Assembly: GCA_963693315.1 (NCBI GenBank)
Contig: OY856187.1
Location: 427,227,638-427,291,637 of the forward strand
DNA from: Diogma glabrata
Taxonomy: Eukaryota > Arthropoda > Insecta > Diptera > Cylindrotomidae
Length of the DNA stretch: 64,000 bases
Direction: 5' to 3'
Below are positions 1 to 12,230 of this stretch, one piece after another (within the stretch, counting starts at the first letter, position 1; each line of letters begins with the position of its first letter). The translations under genes and the position numbers were made by a program. The notes beneath the pieces are model-generated. The model had not been told where the DNA came from. It saw only the letters and a list, made by a program, of their open reading frames with translations, and searched no databases.

Positions 1-48
1 TAGGAGGCAGCAAGTTCCCACACAAGAACATACACAAATACTCTTGGA
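1..48 (+). repeat. Fragment of the RTE-like LINE endonuclease region
   Basis: These bases match 1725-1772 of the first LINE almost exactly. This is the endonuclease segment coding GGSKFPHKNIHKYT. The match stops after CTCTTGGA, where unrelated sequence begins. It is a truncated second copy entering from the left edge, so its true length is unknown. Confidence 0.85.
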
Positions 49-430
49 AGTGTATACAAGACAGTATACAGTTAAATATGTATTTACGTCAAACGAAAAA
101 GTTTAGTGAGAAGTTTATTGAGTATATTCAATTTTGGTCATTGATGAATAATAGGTATGGTTCGAAATGTCAACTTATTGCAGACTAAATTTGTTTTGAA
201 AATAAATAATTATATTTTGAAAAGAAGCATTTACGTTAAATTTGGAAGTTTTCTGAACTCATAGGAATAGTTGGGTAAGAAATTATCATGACGACGCTAT
301 ATTTTCTAAAGCAGCTGTTCCTATTAGTCCCGAAATATAGGCTTTATAAATGTTAAATATCACGAGTACGATGAATAATACGCCCGCGATAATGTTATAT
401 AAATGTATTTTTATTTATTAACGATTTTAC
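49..430. other. AT-rich sequence, no feature recognised
   Basis: I see no coding frame, RNA gene or clear repeat between the LINE fragment and the TATACG-rich block. Confidence 0.5.
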
Positions 431-541
431 TTTTATACGGTATAAAACGTAAATAATTGTGTGTTTTATACTGTACGTTTTATACGTTTTATACGTCCGT
501 ATAATACGTATTTTATACGTTACCGTATTATACGTTACAAC
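431..541. repeat. Degenerate TATACG-rich repeat
   Basis: The motif TTTTATACG or its complement CGTATAA recurs about eight times in 110 bases, many copies being self-complementary. It leads directly into the (TA)n tract and may be its diverged edge. Confidence 0.6.
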
Positions 542-544
542 CCT

Positions 545-838
<294 letters not shown>

Positions 839-877
839 GGCGAGATGGAGAAGTGGATAAGTCAACATCACTTACAA

Positions 878-940
878 GGAAGTTAAGCAACACTGGGAAG
901 GGTGCGAACTTAAACGGGTGACCGCTTGGGAACCTCACCA
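878..940 (+). promoter_or_regulatory. 5S rRNA-like internal promoter segment at LINE 5' end
   Basis: The segment contains GAAGTTAAGCAACACTGGG, then AACTTAAACGGGTGACCGC and TTGGGAAC. In order and spacing these correspond to the A-box, intermediate and C-box region of animal 5S rRNA. In 5S genes this region is the RNA polymerase III internal control region bound by TFIIIA. The 5' half of 5S rRNA is not convincing here, so this is a derived segment and not a 5S gene. It lies about 100 bases upstream of the first LINE ORF and may drive it, or may mark a past junction with a 5S gene. Confidence 0.8.
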
Positions 941-1043
941 GAAAAATATGCAAATACGATTGAATCACATTGAAGCAGGAATATCTCGTCCACGGTATGC
1001 CAGTATACCTTATCCAGCAGCCCTGGAAACTGGCTAGGATTCG

Positions 1044-3712
1044 ATGGCCCAATCACCCGTTAATCCGAAAGGTGAATCCGAAATTCAAATGATTAAAGAA
1101 ACGCATACTAGAAAGATACAAAGCAAAACAAACCGGAATAATAAAATATCGACCCTTAGCTATCGTACCCGGACACGAGTAGGAAACTGGAATGTCAGAA
1201 CTCTGATAGAAACATCGCGGTTAGCACAAGTTGAGAAAGTAATGAAAGAATATAACATCGAGATACTAGGACTCAGTGAAGTAAGATGGAAAAACAGCGG
1301 AGAGTAACAACAAGTGAAGGAAACTATATGATGTTCTCTGGTAAATCCAACACACATGAACAAGGCGTAGCAATATTAACAACACATAACGCAAAGAAAG
1401 CACTTCTCGAATGGAAACCAATCAGTAGCAGAATAATAACAGCAAGATTCCAATCGAAAATTAGAAACACAACGATCATACAGTGCTATGCACCTACCGA
1501 AGAAGCTGATGATGCGACAAAAGATGAATTCTACGAACAGCTCCAAGCAACGCTGGCTAGTGCACACCGAAATGACATCAAAATAATACAAGGGGATTTC
1601 AATGCCAAAATTGGAACCGACAACACCGGAATGGAATCAGTCATGGGCAAAAATGCACTAGAATCAACACGTAATAATAATGGAGAAAGGCTCATCGATT
1701 GTTGTGTCACAAATCAACTATTCATAGGAGGCAGCAAGTTCCCACACAAGAACATACACAAATACACTTGGACATCACCGAATGGAAGAACCAAGAATCA
1801 AATTGATCACGTACTGGTGAATAAGAAGTTTCTATCCTCACTACAAGACGTCAGAGCAAAACGAGGAGCAGACATACACAGCGACCATCAACTGGTAATT
1901 GCAACATTCAAAATTAAACCAGCCGCTGTAAAACAAAACAACAAGTCATGTCAGAGGAAATTTAACATCAATAGATTGAGCGACAAAAATACAAAAACAT
2001 CTTCAAAGAGTCGCTCCAGCTCAATCTACCAAACAACGAAACCACCAGAATTGATGAAAAATGGGAACAAGTTAAAGAAGCTTACGTCGAAACTGCTACA
2101 GATGTGCTAGGCTACCAAGACAAATCACGGAAACCATGGATTAGCGATGATACATGGAAGAAAATTGAAGAGCGTCGACAGCTCAAGTTGCAGTTGTGTC
2201 ACCAGAACACCAGAACAGAATATGAAAGTACAGCAAAACAAGTTAAAAAGATGGCAAGGAATGATCGCAGAAAATATACAGAAAGCATTCTCAAGACTGC
2301 GGAAACAGCAGCAGCTAATAGAAATATGCGCACACTACACAAATGCGTGAGAAAGGTCACCAAAAAAATGTCACCACAAACACTCCACCAATAAAGGATG
2401 AATCTGATCAAACCCTCACAACTCATGAACAACAGCTAAATAGATGGAAAGAATACTTCGAAGACAACTGCCACCAACAAGAAAATAACTTGCAGTCTCC
2501 GGATGACAACTATAACGAAACTATTAGTACCCATCCACCAACGGAACGGGAAGTTAGAGATGCCATACAGAAACTCAAGAACAACAGAACAGATGTAAAC
2601 ACAACAGCAGAAGCTCTAACACCACTATTAGCTGATGTATGGAACAAAGGTAAAATACCAACCAAATGGAAAGAAGGTTTAACCATAACACTCCCAAAGA
2701 AAGGTGATCTAAGAGAATGCAAAAATTGGAGAGGTATATCTCTGCTCAACACAATAATGAAAATACTAGCAATGATCATTCTCGAAAGAATATCTCCATC
2801 AATTAACATGAAACTAAGAAATGAACAAGCCGGCTTTAGACCAGGAAGAAGCTGTACCGATCATATCAACACAATCCGTATCATCATTGAGCAATCAAAT
2901 GAATGGAATTCACCATTGTATCTCCTCTTCGTGGACTTCGAACGCGCCTTCGACTCAATCAACAGGAGCGCGATATGGAAGACACTTTGTGAAATGGGCA
3001 TCCCGAAGAAAATAGTTGATCTAATCAAAGAAATGTACCGGGATGCTGCAAACAGAATACAATACAAAGGACAGCAAAGTGATGAATACTACAACCACCG
3101 AGGAGTGAGACAAGGCTGTGTACTATCCCCGCTACTATTCCTAATAGTACTAGATAGTATCATGAGAAAGCTCGATGATGCAAGTCCAAATGGAATCCAA
3201 TGGAATACAACAAGACGGCTCAATGATCTAGACTACGCAGATGACATCTGTCTACTTACACACACACATACGGACATGCAGCAGAAAATACAGAAGCTAT
3301 CAACCCTTGCACATGAAGTCGGTCTCAACATTAATATCAGAAAAACAAAGGCTATGAGATTGAACACCAAAACGATAACACCAATTACCATCAACAATAC
3401 ACAAGTGGACGAAGTTGACAAATTTGTGTACCTTGGTTGTACTGTAGCAAAAACAGGCGGGACTGAAGAAGATATCAGTCAGCGTATTAACAAAGCCAGA
3501 AATACGTTCAATATGCTTCACAAGATCTGGAATGCATCCGTCCTGTCAAGAAAGACAAAGCTACGAATGTTCAATGCATGTGTCAAGTCAGTACTGCTGT
3601 ATGGGTGTGAAACGTGGAAACAAACAAGAAAGATCACAAATAAACTACAGGTGTTTGTGAACAAATGCCTGAGAAGACTGATCAAATGCTTCTGGCCAGA
3701 TAAAGGAAACAA

Positions 3713-3716
<4 letters not shown>
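1044..3716 (+). pseudogene. LINE endonuclease-reverse transcriptase polyprotein, frameshifted
   Basis: The coding region is split over four overlapping frames: 1044-1307, 1286-2110, 2104-2394 and 2343-3716, so at least three frameshifts are present. The endonuclease starts with GNWNVRTL and shows GDFNAKIG, NQIDHVLV and the catalytic HSDHQLV. The RT has motif A (VDFERAFDSI), motif B (GVRQGCVLSPLLF) and the catalytic YADD at about 3235-3246. The C-terminal FVYLGCTV and LLYGCETW blocks follow. The frame then runs into (TA)n, so the end of the protein is missing. The family performs target-primed reverse transcription in the nucleus. The shifts and truncation make this copy inactive. Confidence 0.9.

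Positions 3717-3807
<91 letters not shown>
3717..3807. repeat. (TA)n microsatellite
   Basis: About 90 bases of pure TA between the truncated LINE and a short inverted-repeat element. It was probably one tract with 4051-4304. Confidence 0.95.
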
Positions 3808-4838
<1,031 letters not shown>

Positions 4839-4884
4839 ATTTTATATTTAAATTAATCAAAACATATCATATAAAAAATTTGCG

Positions 4885-5035
4885 TCTTAGACAGCATGTT
4901 GTTGTTCATCACCTTAGAAAGCATGTTGTTGTGGGACGTTGTTCTTAAAAGGTTTTAATGAACAATAAAAGGTGTTGTTGTGACACACATTGTAATATGT
5001 ACTACCAAACTACCAAACACATTTTATTTTTAAAA
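4885..5035 (+). repeat. Degenerate 3' end of the jockey/CR1-like LINE family
   Basis: GTTGTTGTGGGACG, a TTCTTAAAAGG block, GTTGTTGTGACACA and a final ACACATTTTATT resemble the 3' tail of the LINE at 32531-35634. It is a diverged tail fragment. Confidence 0.7.
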
Positions 5036-5074
5036 AAATAGCGGGTCATCATCAAAGAATATTCCATTACTAAT

Positions 5075-5250
5075 ACTAAGGGATGCTATCGTTGGTTGAA
5101 AAAACTTCACCCGTCATCAACCCTAAGATATCACTATGGCTAGTGATATGTCACTGCTATTGCCAGTGGTATACGATATTTCAAGCTAGCTCATATGCCA
5201 ATAGCAGGGACTAAAGTATGCGGGGTTGTCACACGCATAGATCAACAATT
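5075..5250 (+). repeat. Partial copy of a dispersed hairpin-bearing repeat
   Basis: It shares CACCCTAAGATATCA-like sequence, GCCAGTGGTAT and GTAGATCAACA-like sequence with 36045-36330 (plus) and 62165-62480 (minus). The 5' third is missing. A predicted stem CTGCTATTG/CAATAGCAG replaces CTGCCATTG/CAATGGCAG of the other copies. Confidence 0.75.
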
Positions 5251-5505
5251 TTAAATTTTACAAATCTTCCTAATCTTAAACATTCTAATGTCACGTTTGC
5301 TAATCATTTGATATCGGAAAACCATAATAGTACTTTCAGTAATAATTGTAATCAAAAAATTCTTCAATTTGAAAACAAAGGTTTAAGACTAAATATTTTG
5401 GAATCTTTTGAAATTAGAAAAGCTCAATTTTATAATCAAAATATATTGAACGCCCAAACTGATATAATTTATTCACCTTTAAGTTGCCCAGATTTGTTTA
5501 TTTAA
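5248..5505 (+). pseudogene. C-terminal remnant of a Penelope-like element protein
   Basis: The frame reads through TFANHLISENHNSTF and then KGLRLNILESFEI and ends at a TAA. This pattern (FANHL, then LNILE-EI) matches the end of PLE proteins just after the GIY-YIG endonuclease. No GIY-YIG core or RT is upstream, so this is a short 5'-truncated fragment. Identification is from motif memory only. Confidence 0.65.
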
Positions 5506-5812
5506 TTTAAAATGTAACATGTTTTAAGCAATGTTCTTTAAAAAATTTTCTAAATTTTCTTTTTCTTTTTATAAATTTTATTTACACAATGGTATTGCCT
5601 TCATTAGCTATTTGATAATGGTTTATATAACGATTTTTTCTAATTTGAATTTGAATTTTAATTTTTTATTGTTTAATTCTTACTTGTTGATTGAATTATT
5701 TTGTGTTTAATTTTTTCGGATTTGAGTAGCCTTCAAAACTGTTTTGTTTTATATTTTTGTTACTAGCTTTTTCTTCGGTATATATTTTTTCAAACTCTTG
5801 ATAATGGTGTTA
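5506..5812. other. AT-rich sequence, no feature recognised
   Basis: Low-complexity T-rich sequence between the PLE remnant and the Harbinger target site. No gene or clear repeat is visible. Confidence 0.5.
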
Positions 5813-5965
5813 AGGTACAATTAGACGATATCATTTATCCGATGCAGTTACTACAGTTCATTGTGTAATTTAATTATGTATATTTATTATTTTGAATCAG
5901 TATCCTATACGTTGTTTAAAGCTATTGATTGCAGTTAATTTTATATAAATATTTTTCACTAAAAA

Positions 5966-6228
5966 ATGGATAATACCAAACATTTGTGGGCGAGAGATGA
6001 GATAATCCTGCTTATCCAATTATATGAGAAACACAACTGCTTATGACAGATTGGAATCTCGGACTAGACAAAATTAAAAGAAACTCCGCTATAGAATCAA
6101 TTGCGGTACAATTAAAACTAAGCATGCCAGAACTAAAGGCAAAAATTAATCGGGTACGTTCTACATACTACTTACATGCCAAGTTTCAGGAAAATCAAAA
6201 ATGGTCAAGTTTTCACAACTCTGTCTAG
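5966..6228 (+). pseudogene. MADF/Myb-SANT-like DNA-binding domain remnant
   Basis: From ATG 5966 one frame reads MDNTKHLWARDEIILLIQLY and hits a TGA near 6045. The shifted frame continues with DWNLGLDKIKRNSAIESIAV and AKINRVRSTYYLHA to the stop at 6226. Trp-x-x-(D/E)-x-x-x-LI-x-LY at the start, I-A in the middle and KI-x-x-(L/V)R-x-x-Y at the end match the MADF pattern. PIF/Harbinger elements commonly encode such a DNA-binding partner beside the transposase. One frameshift disables it. Confidence 0.7.
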
Positions 6229-6804
6229 ATAGAACACGTTTTTCATCTATATAGGCTCGAAGAAATTAAAAAATTTTATAATTATTGTTTGTTAAAAATT
6301 TAATGCTTTGAATATCGACAAATTTAAATAAAATGTGAATTTTTATTTTCTAATTAAACTTTTTTCGAGTGTAACTTTCAGAATCCTTGGTCAATTTTTA
6401 CAAGATTTGCTCAAAGTGCTTGTTACCATATATCCTATGAATTTGTTTCATTAATATACATATTGAATTTGTTTGTTTTGTAGAACATGTGATCCAAAAA
6501 CCGGCATTAAATTTTTTTCTTCACAGATAAAATGGGTTTTTCACAAATATCTCAAAAACAAGAGCTAACCTGGTAGAATTTTTTTTTAAATTTCTGATAG
6601 CAGCATGTCATAGTAAATTAAATTTCCTACTAAAGGGTCCTAGGTACTAAATCCATGATTTCATTATTTTCAAAGATAGGCTTTAAAAATTTTAAACATT
6701 CTAATAAAAATCGGTTTTCAGGATGTTTAAATAGCTAGTTTAGCTGGTTTAAATTTCTACCAGCTATTCATTTTTGAGTAAAAATGTCGCTTTTCGTATG
6801 TTAA

Positions 6805-7101
6805 TTACTTGAGAAACAAACTCGGGTTGCGTCGTTCACAGCTTTGATCTAAAAGGCTGAAATTTTGGGAGAATTTTTTTTTAAGATCCAATGTTAAACA
6901 TAAGCCAAAGGATAAAAAAATGTGTGCAACTTTTTTATCACATTCCCGCAGTTCCCTTAAGATGTTATCAACCGCCCCGTAATGTTTTCGTTTTTGAATC
7001 CATTCCTTTACCCAGATTCTTTTAGTAGCTTTATTTTTTATTCTTTTACGTTTTTGTATAAGTAATAGGGCGGGACAAGCTGCAGCTTGTGTTTGATCCA
7101 T
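6805..7101 (-). pseudogene. Harbinger transposase N-terminal remnant
   Basis: The 98-residue frame includes KRIWVKEWIQKRKHYGAVDN and ILRELRE. This matches the well-known N-terminal (R/K)-x-W-V-x-x-W-x-x-x-R-x-x-x-G-A...LL-x-EL segment of Harbinger transposases. The DDE domain expected downstream, towards lower coordinates, is absent. The start is ATG at 7101, 268 bases inside the right TIR. The protein would have cut and joined transposon ends together with the MADF partner. Confidence 0.72.
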
Positions 7102-7505
7102 ATTATAATCAAATTAAATTTTTTAATAGTGCTATTAATTACTGTATTGACTACAACCAAATAATAAATTATTAACACTGAATTAGATCTTAATAAAAAA
7201 TTTCTTTATCACAAAAGTTTGAACGTTTAATCAGGTTTTTCACTTTAACAAGTGATGCGAAATTTTGCAAATGATATATCACTTTTATTTTATATTTGAC
7301 CTCACTTTTTTCCTGGTATAAACATGCATCTCATTTACGTGAGATCTCACTCAAAATGATACCTCACTTAAATGATATCGTCTAATTGTACCTTTACAAC
7401 CGAAATTAATCGAGCCAAAATATAAATATATATTTTGTTTAAATAAAAATATAATAATTAAAAGTTTTTATTTATTAATTTGCGTAACTTAAAACAAGAA
7501 ATTAG

Positions 7506-7547
7506 CATATGTAAATTTAAAATTTACATATGATAATATTATCATAT
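7506..7547. other. Overlapping perfect palindromes
   Basis: CATATGTAAATTT-A-AAATTTACATATG (7506-7532) overlaps ATATGATAATATTATCATAT (about 7528-7547), and another CATATGTAAATTT follows. The DNA could form alternative cruciforms. It lies just upstream of the second LINE. Confidence 0.8.
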
Positions 7548-7991
7548 GTAAATTTAAATAAATTAAATAGAAAATGATTGGGTAGCGAAATCCGAAATTC
7601 AGCGTCCACGCCGTGCTGCGTGGGTAATGCTGACAGAATTAGTTTGGAGTATTGGAGACAAGCAGAGTAAAAACTGCTTAGTCAATGACGCTACATCACG
7701 GCGAATTGGCGCCTTATAACCAATGCGACTCAAGTGTCTTTTCTCCATGTCAGGGGCGGCTTGGAGCGGGCGTCTGTCTTGAATCAAGCCGCTCACTATA
7801 TAAACGTGTAAAAAGGTTGTTTCTGGTGATCTTAATATGCAGAACGGACCCATTCACGACAATTTGGGTTGGGCCTAAGGTTAACACCCTAACCCCGGGA
7901 AAAACTAATATGTTAAATTTGGTTATCAGAAAAAGAATACCCCGGACAAAAAAAACAGAATTTTACCTGGACGTGAAAAAGGACCAGACTA

Positions 7992-10910
7992 CCGAATCGG
8001 AACGTGGAACGTGCGCAGCCTGAGCGCTCCTGATGCTCTTATAAGTCTAGAAACAGAGGCAGAGAGGTATAGGATGGATATTATTGCTCTACAAGAAATT
8101 TGACAGCCGATAATCGGAACACAAGATTTGGATAGTCACTCTCTATACTGTAATGGTCATCCTTCTCGAAGAGAATTTGGAACTGGCTTTCTTGTTGGTG
8201 CACGCATACAAAAAGCCGTGATGAGATTCATCCCGGTCAGTGAGAGGATCTGCTACCTACGTGTACGCGGTACATATAACCATATTTCTCTTATTGCTGT
8301 CGACTGTCGACGAGAAGGATAATTTCTACATAGCACTGGAAGAGGTTATGAAACAAACACCAACACGCGACTTTATTATGGTTCTTGGTGACTTTAATGT
8401 TATGAAACAAACACCAACACGCGACTTTATTATGGTTCTTGGTGACTTTAATGGGCAGGTTGGAAGAGATATTTCTTATGAAAATGTGGTGGGTCCCAAC
8501 AGCTTGCATTTGAATTCGAATGATAATGGTGAGAGAATGACTGAGTTTGCATTATCAAATAATTTGAGAATTGTCAGTACGTTCTTTCCGCATCGATCGA
8601 TTCATAAACAGACTTGGGTCTCACCGAATGGAAACACTCGAAATCAAATTGATCATGTTCTAGTAACAACATGTTTCTTTTCGAGCGTTCTGGATGTGCG
8701 ATCCTTTAGAGGTGCATACATTGGAAGTGACCACTTCCTTGTATGTGCAACGATAAGGTTCCACTTCCCAAATCCAGGAATTCTAAAATTCAATCAACGG
8801 AAACGTTTTAACATCTCATCATTAAAGAATGCTGAAACAGAAGAGAGATATCAAATCCATATTGCCGAAACATTGGAGAAATCAGAAACCATTAATGGAG
8901 ACGTCGATAAGTCATGGTATTTGCTCAAAAATGCTGTTTTAAGCGCTGCTGAGGGAATACTTGGACGACCACAGAACCACTCCCAGAAGCCATGGATGGA
9001 TCAAGCATGCCTTGATGCTATTCAATACAAAAGAGATTGCTATCTGAAGTGTCTACAAGGACGCAACACCAGGTCCACGAAGGAGAATTATAAACTGGCA
9101 AGACAAGCCGTTACAAAGCTATGTAGACGAACGAAGAGAGAATGGTGGAAGAGACAGTGTGAGGAGATTGAAAGCTTCAATAAGGAACATCAATCGCGTA
9201 ACTTCTTTCAACAGGTTAAAACCTTAAAGAAGGGCGCTCAAACTAGATCGACTGCTATTCAAAACGAAGATGGGAAGCTACAAGTAGACCTTAAAAATAT
9301 TTTAGATACTTGGGCCGCTTATTTTGAGAATCTTCTCAACTTAAGTGACCAGCAACAAGTCGGGCGACGAGCAAAGCTTATTCGTGCGTCAAACGTACAT
9401 GTAGACGAACCAACCAAAGAGGAATTCGAAGCGGCGCTGTCTAAATTAAAACGCAATAAAGCACCTGGTATCGATGATATAACATCCGAAATGATTGTAC
9501 ATGGTGGCGAAACTCTATCCTTAAGATTGTTTGAACTTGTTCAAATGATCTGGAAGACTGAAACCATGCCACAGGACTGGAACACAGCTATGCTGATACC
9601 AATCCATAAAAAAGGTAATCGCCTACAATGTGCAAACTACAGAGGAATCCTCCTCCTTTGCACAGCATATAAAATCTTTTCTTACAATTTGCTATCCAAA
9701 ATCCTTTTGCTGAACAACTGTTTGGAGAATATCAGTGTGGTTTCCGGCGGGGCCGAGGTACCACCGATGCACTTTTCTCGATAAGGATGATTTTGGAAAA
9801 GTGTCGAGAGTTCAACATACCTGTGCACCAACTTTTCATTGATTTCAGGCAGGCCTACGACTCTCTCGAACGAGAGACTCTATGGTCTGCTCTGGTGTCA
9901 ATGGGAATTCCGGGTAAACTGGTATCACTATGCAAAATGACAGTACAGAACTCTCAATGCTGTGTACGAGTAGAGAACGAAATATCAAAGTTTTTTAAAG
10001 TCGACTCCGGTTTAAGACAAGGTGATGCTATCTCTCCTATACTTTTTAATCTAGCCTTGGAATATGTGTGCCGTCAAAAGAAACTACCGACTAATAACAA
10101 TATCTTGTCAATAAACTCAGTACAGATGGTTGCTTACGCTGATGATGTTGTCATCCTCGGCCGAAGTGAAGCTGTTATGAGTGAGACTTTCAAGTCGCTT
10201 GAGAGTGGTGCTAGAAAAATTGGTCTGCAAATTAACTACAGTAAAACCAAACATATGAATGTTTCAAGGGAGGAAAGATTTGATGTGCGGCGATGAACGA
10301 ATTGAGGGAGTTGAATCTTTTAAATATTTGGGATCAATGCTTGACTCAAACAACAGCATACTTACAGATATAAAAGCTCGAATCGCTGCAGGTAATCGAA
10401 CTTTCTACTCAGTTAAACCTCTTCTTGGATCACCATATGTATCAACTAACACCAAGCTCAAGTTATACAAGACATTGATTAGACCGGTTGTGATGTATGG
10501 GTCACAAACGTGGACCCTTACACAAAATGACGAATCGCATTTATCTGTATTTGAGGGTAAGATCCTACGCTACATTTTTGGTCCACTTAAGACAGACGAT
10601 GGAGAGTATAGAACCCGGTATAACTTTGAGATCAGAGACCTTCTTGAGGGTCCTGATATAATAGGTTGTATCCGTTCTAATAGGATTGCTTGGTTTGGGC
10701 ATGTTCTACGAGCCGATTCACTGTCTGGAATGATTAGAAAAATGTACGTTAGTACCCCAGGGAGTGGGCGACCGTGAGGTAGACCACGACTACAATGGGA
10801 GACTGACGTAATAAACGACCTTAAAAAAATCGGCTGCCATGGTAATTATGTCGCTGTTGCGAATGACCGTGGTGAATATTCAAAGCAGATCAACCTGGCA
10901 GCGCAAAAAT
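7992..10910 (+). pseudogene. LINE endonuclease-reverse transcriptase, multiply disrupted
   Basis: Coding starts with RIGTWNVRSL near 7994 and meets a TGA at 8101. It continues in frames 8240-9784, 9700-10296 and 10259-10777 and ends at a stop near 10908 after one more internal TGA near 10776. Endonuclease blocks are GDFNGQVG, NQIDHVLV and GSDHFLV. RT motifs are IDFRQAYDSL, GLRQGDAISPILF and AYADDVVILG with the catalytic YADD. The C-terminus has YLGSMLDS, MYGSQTW and RIAWFGHVLR. Frameshifts near 9700 and 10275, plus the stops, disable it. Confidence 0.88.
8345..8452 (+). repeat. Exact 54-bp in-frame tandem duplication in the endonuclease
   Basis: 8345-8398 is repeated without change at 8399-8452, so the protein carries MKQTPTRDFIMVLGDFN twice, including the metal-binding Asp/Asn motif. 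The period of 54 keeps the frame. Perfect identity implies a recent event or a collapsed assembly. Confidence 0.97.
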
Positions 10911-10970
10911 AGTTATTTAGTCATTCAAACTTTTGAATTGATAAGATCAACGGGCTACGTTTGTAATATT

Positions 10971-11600
10971 ACAACTGTAAATATAATATAATAAAAGTTA
11001 ATCCAGGTAAATAGGGCAACAATAAAAGGCTTGAAAAAATTAATTTTTTTATAAAAGAAATTAACATTTATTATATTTTTATAAAAGAAATTTTCTGGAA
11101 AATATCTGAAAAAAACTGTTTAAAATAAATGAATTTGATTAAAAATTATCTAAAAAATTGTTTAAGTTATTGTCTTTGTTGGTTTTTTAAACATCATAGA
11201 TCATCACATTATTTATATCTTTTTAAATAAAATAATGAGACTCGTAGTAAGCAATGATTTATTCAAAATCTGTGTTCCTGATAATGATAAGGCAAAACAA
11301 CATTTTCTAACGATTGGATTGAGATTACATATATAGCGATTCCACACGAAATTGATCAGATTTTGTCCTCATCCCCTCCGATTTTTGTGAAACTGTGAAT
11401 AAATGTTCTCTATATTAAAGAAATACGAGAAATGATTTATGTTTTTTTTGTAGGGCTCTACTTTTTGGCAGGGGCGTATGACGTTTTTAGGTTTTCGCAA
11501 AAATTAAAATTTTCAAAGACCTGTTACTCAAAAACTAAACAAACGATTTTATTAAACGTGGTCTTAAATGAAAGAGACTAAACGGTTATTTGAAAAACAT
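10971..11600. other. AT-rich flank, no gene seen
   Basis: A short imperfect repeat (TTTTTTATAAAAGAAATT-like, about 11042 and 11080) is the only structure noted before the LTR. Confidence 0.5.
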
Positions 11601-12218
11601 TGTAACGACTCTTCGTTGGTCCTTTTCGATTATTGAGCAAATACGACAGTAAAAAGACAGATCTTTCGTTAACAAAATCTCAAACTTTATTTATCAACCA
11701 GTTACAGCAACTTCCGATTTTAGTTACAATAAACTCCAGGGTCTCCAATTTATGCACGATAAACTTCACCGCTTTTCACAATTTGAATCAATAATATTCG
11801 GAATCGTAAAATCTGTATTTACTGTTCCACTAAGTTCAAATTTTTTACTATTAGTACCCAGGCTCAAGTACCACCGATTATTCCTTATACTTGCGAATAT
11901 TTATAAACACTTTTAATTGCAAAATTAAAACTGATCATCTGATATTTTGTTCGCTTATTTATATCGAAAAATAAATAAATCGAAACTGCTATAATCCACT
12001 AGAAATCAATATAACGTAGTCCGTACATCTTGAATAGGCCACACCTATTTTCATTCATACTTGCATTTTTATTAGCGAACTCAAATTTAATTTATGCAAA
12101 ATGTATTTGTTAAAGGGAGTTAACTTTTAATTCGTCTTTGCCATAGAATGTAGAAAACATTTAGGCGGAACGTATATGATTAAATTAAATTAACCCATTC
12201 TGGACGAAGTTTATTACA
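11601..12218 (-). repeat. 3' LTR
   Basis: It starts TGTAACGACTCTTCGTTGG and ends GAAGTTTATTACA on the plus strand, so it has TG...CA ends. It matches 15027-15645 nearly base for base. It is the 3' LTR relative to the minus-strand genes. Confidence 0.95.
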
Positions 12219-12230
12219 CTGCCCTCCATT
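12219..12230 (-). promoter_or_regulatory. Polypurine tract
   Basis: On the minus strand ATGGAGGGCAG directly precedes the 3' LTR. This is the usual site for plus-strand DNA priming in LTR elements. Confidence 0.7.

Larger units (their letters stand above)
5813..7393. mobile_element. PIF/Harbinger transposon, internally deleted
   Basis: The 25-bp terminal inverted repeats are perfect: 5813-5837 begins AGGTACAATTAGACGATATC and 7369-7393 is its complement. They are flanked by TTA at 5810-5812 and TTA at 7394-7396, the 3-bp TWA-type duplication typical of PIF/Harbinger. Inside are a plus-strand MADF-like remnant and a minus-strand transposase N-terminus in convergent order. At 1581 bp it lacks the DDE catalytic domain and would be non-autonomous. 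Confidence 0.88.
7600..10970 (+). mobile_element. Second RTE-like non-LTR retrotransposon
   Basis: A relatively GC-rich 5' region (about 7600-7990) precedes an endonuclease-RT coding region that ends near 10910. A short AT-rich 3' region follows, with no clear poly(A). The domain set resembles the element at 836-3716 but the sequence differs, so it is a separate family. The 5' boundary is placed where composition changes and is approximate. Confidence 0.8.

Noticed and set aside
878..940. A genuine 5S rRNA gene
   Set aside because: Only the A-box to C-box half is recognisable and the 5' half and 3' terminator do not match.
5810..7396. Reading the Harbinger MADF and transposase remnants as host genes
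   Set aside because: Perfect TIRs and the TTA duplication enclose both, so they belong to the transposon.
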